This document shows, piece after piece, positions 6,546-6,555 of a DNA stretch of 6,555 bases (position 1 is the stretch's first letter; every line of letters starts with the position of its first letter). The DNA lies in contig JACQQR010000268.1 in the NCBI GenBank assembly GCA_016206875.1, positions 1 to 6,555 on the forward strand. The letters are read 5' to 3'. The stretch is from Candidatus Omnitrophota bacterium (lineage in GTDB: Bacteria > Omnitrophota > Omnitrophia > Omnitrophales > JACROU01). Below the pieces are notes generated by a model. It saw only the letters and a list, made by a program, of their open reading frames with translations, was not told where the DNA came from and did not search any database. A program made the position numbers and the translations under genes.

Positions 6546-6555
6546 AACATTAAGG

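Overview
The window is an ordinary-looking stretch of bacterial chromosome with moderate base composition and five well-recognised protein families plus one small unrecognised gene. No tRNA, rRNA, CRISPR array or transposase gene was seen. The best clue to the host is the LysM/L,D-transpeptidase. Its layout (Ser/Thr-rich linker, helical segment, LysM, YkuD) and its catalytic region resemble those of Planctomycetes and other PVC-related lineages. I tentatively lean towards an uncultured Gram-negative bacterium of that neighbourhood, for example Omnitrophota. This is inference from recollected family resemblance, not a placement.

Layout. (1) 14-2064, plus strand: a membrane-anchored diguanylate cyclase with periplasmic sensor, GAF and GGDEF domains, then a 77-residue membrane/coiled-coil protein. 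The pair ends in a perfect 13-bp hairpin that overlaps the second gene's stop codon and carries T-tracts on both strands. (2) 2156-3688, minus strand: a full-length ComM/YifB AAA+ ATPase, convergent with the first pair. A degenerate second copy of the terminator hairpin lies in the gap. (3) 3689-3878: a divergent intergenic region with a good sigma70-like promoter on the plus strand and, between it and the next gene, a long interrupted inverted repeat. (4) 3879-6358, plus strand: a DUF212/divergent-PAP2 membrane protein, a LysM L,D-transpeptidase and AccA (acetyl-CoA carboxylase carboxyltransferase alpha), with gaps of 34 and 55 bases, probably one transcript. (5) 6359-6555: no gene. It holds one hairpin just after accA and then an inverted-repeat element (6428-6545) of the ATTCCCGC...GCGGGAAT type. 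One arm of that element is interrupted by a 30-bp GC-rich near-palindrome.

How the genes fit together: the second plus-strand group suggests envelope construction, with fatty-acid precursor supply (AccA), peptidoglycan cross-linking or protein attachment (L,D-transpeptidase) and a membrane protein with a phosphatase-like motif. The c-di-GMP enzyme and ComM are separate transcription units with signalling and DNA-uptake/recombination roles. I found no convincing new multi-gene system. The most interesting material is non-coding: the nested palindromic repeat, the duplicated hairpin and the structured leader.
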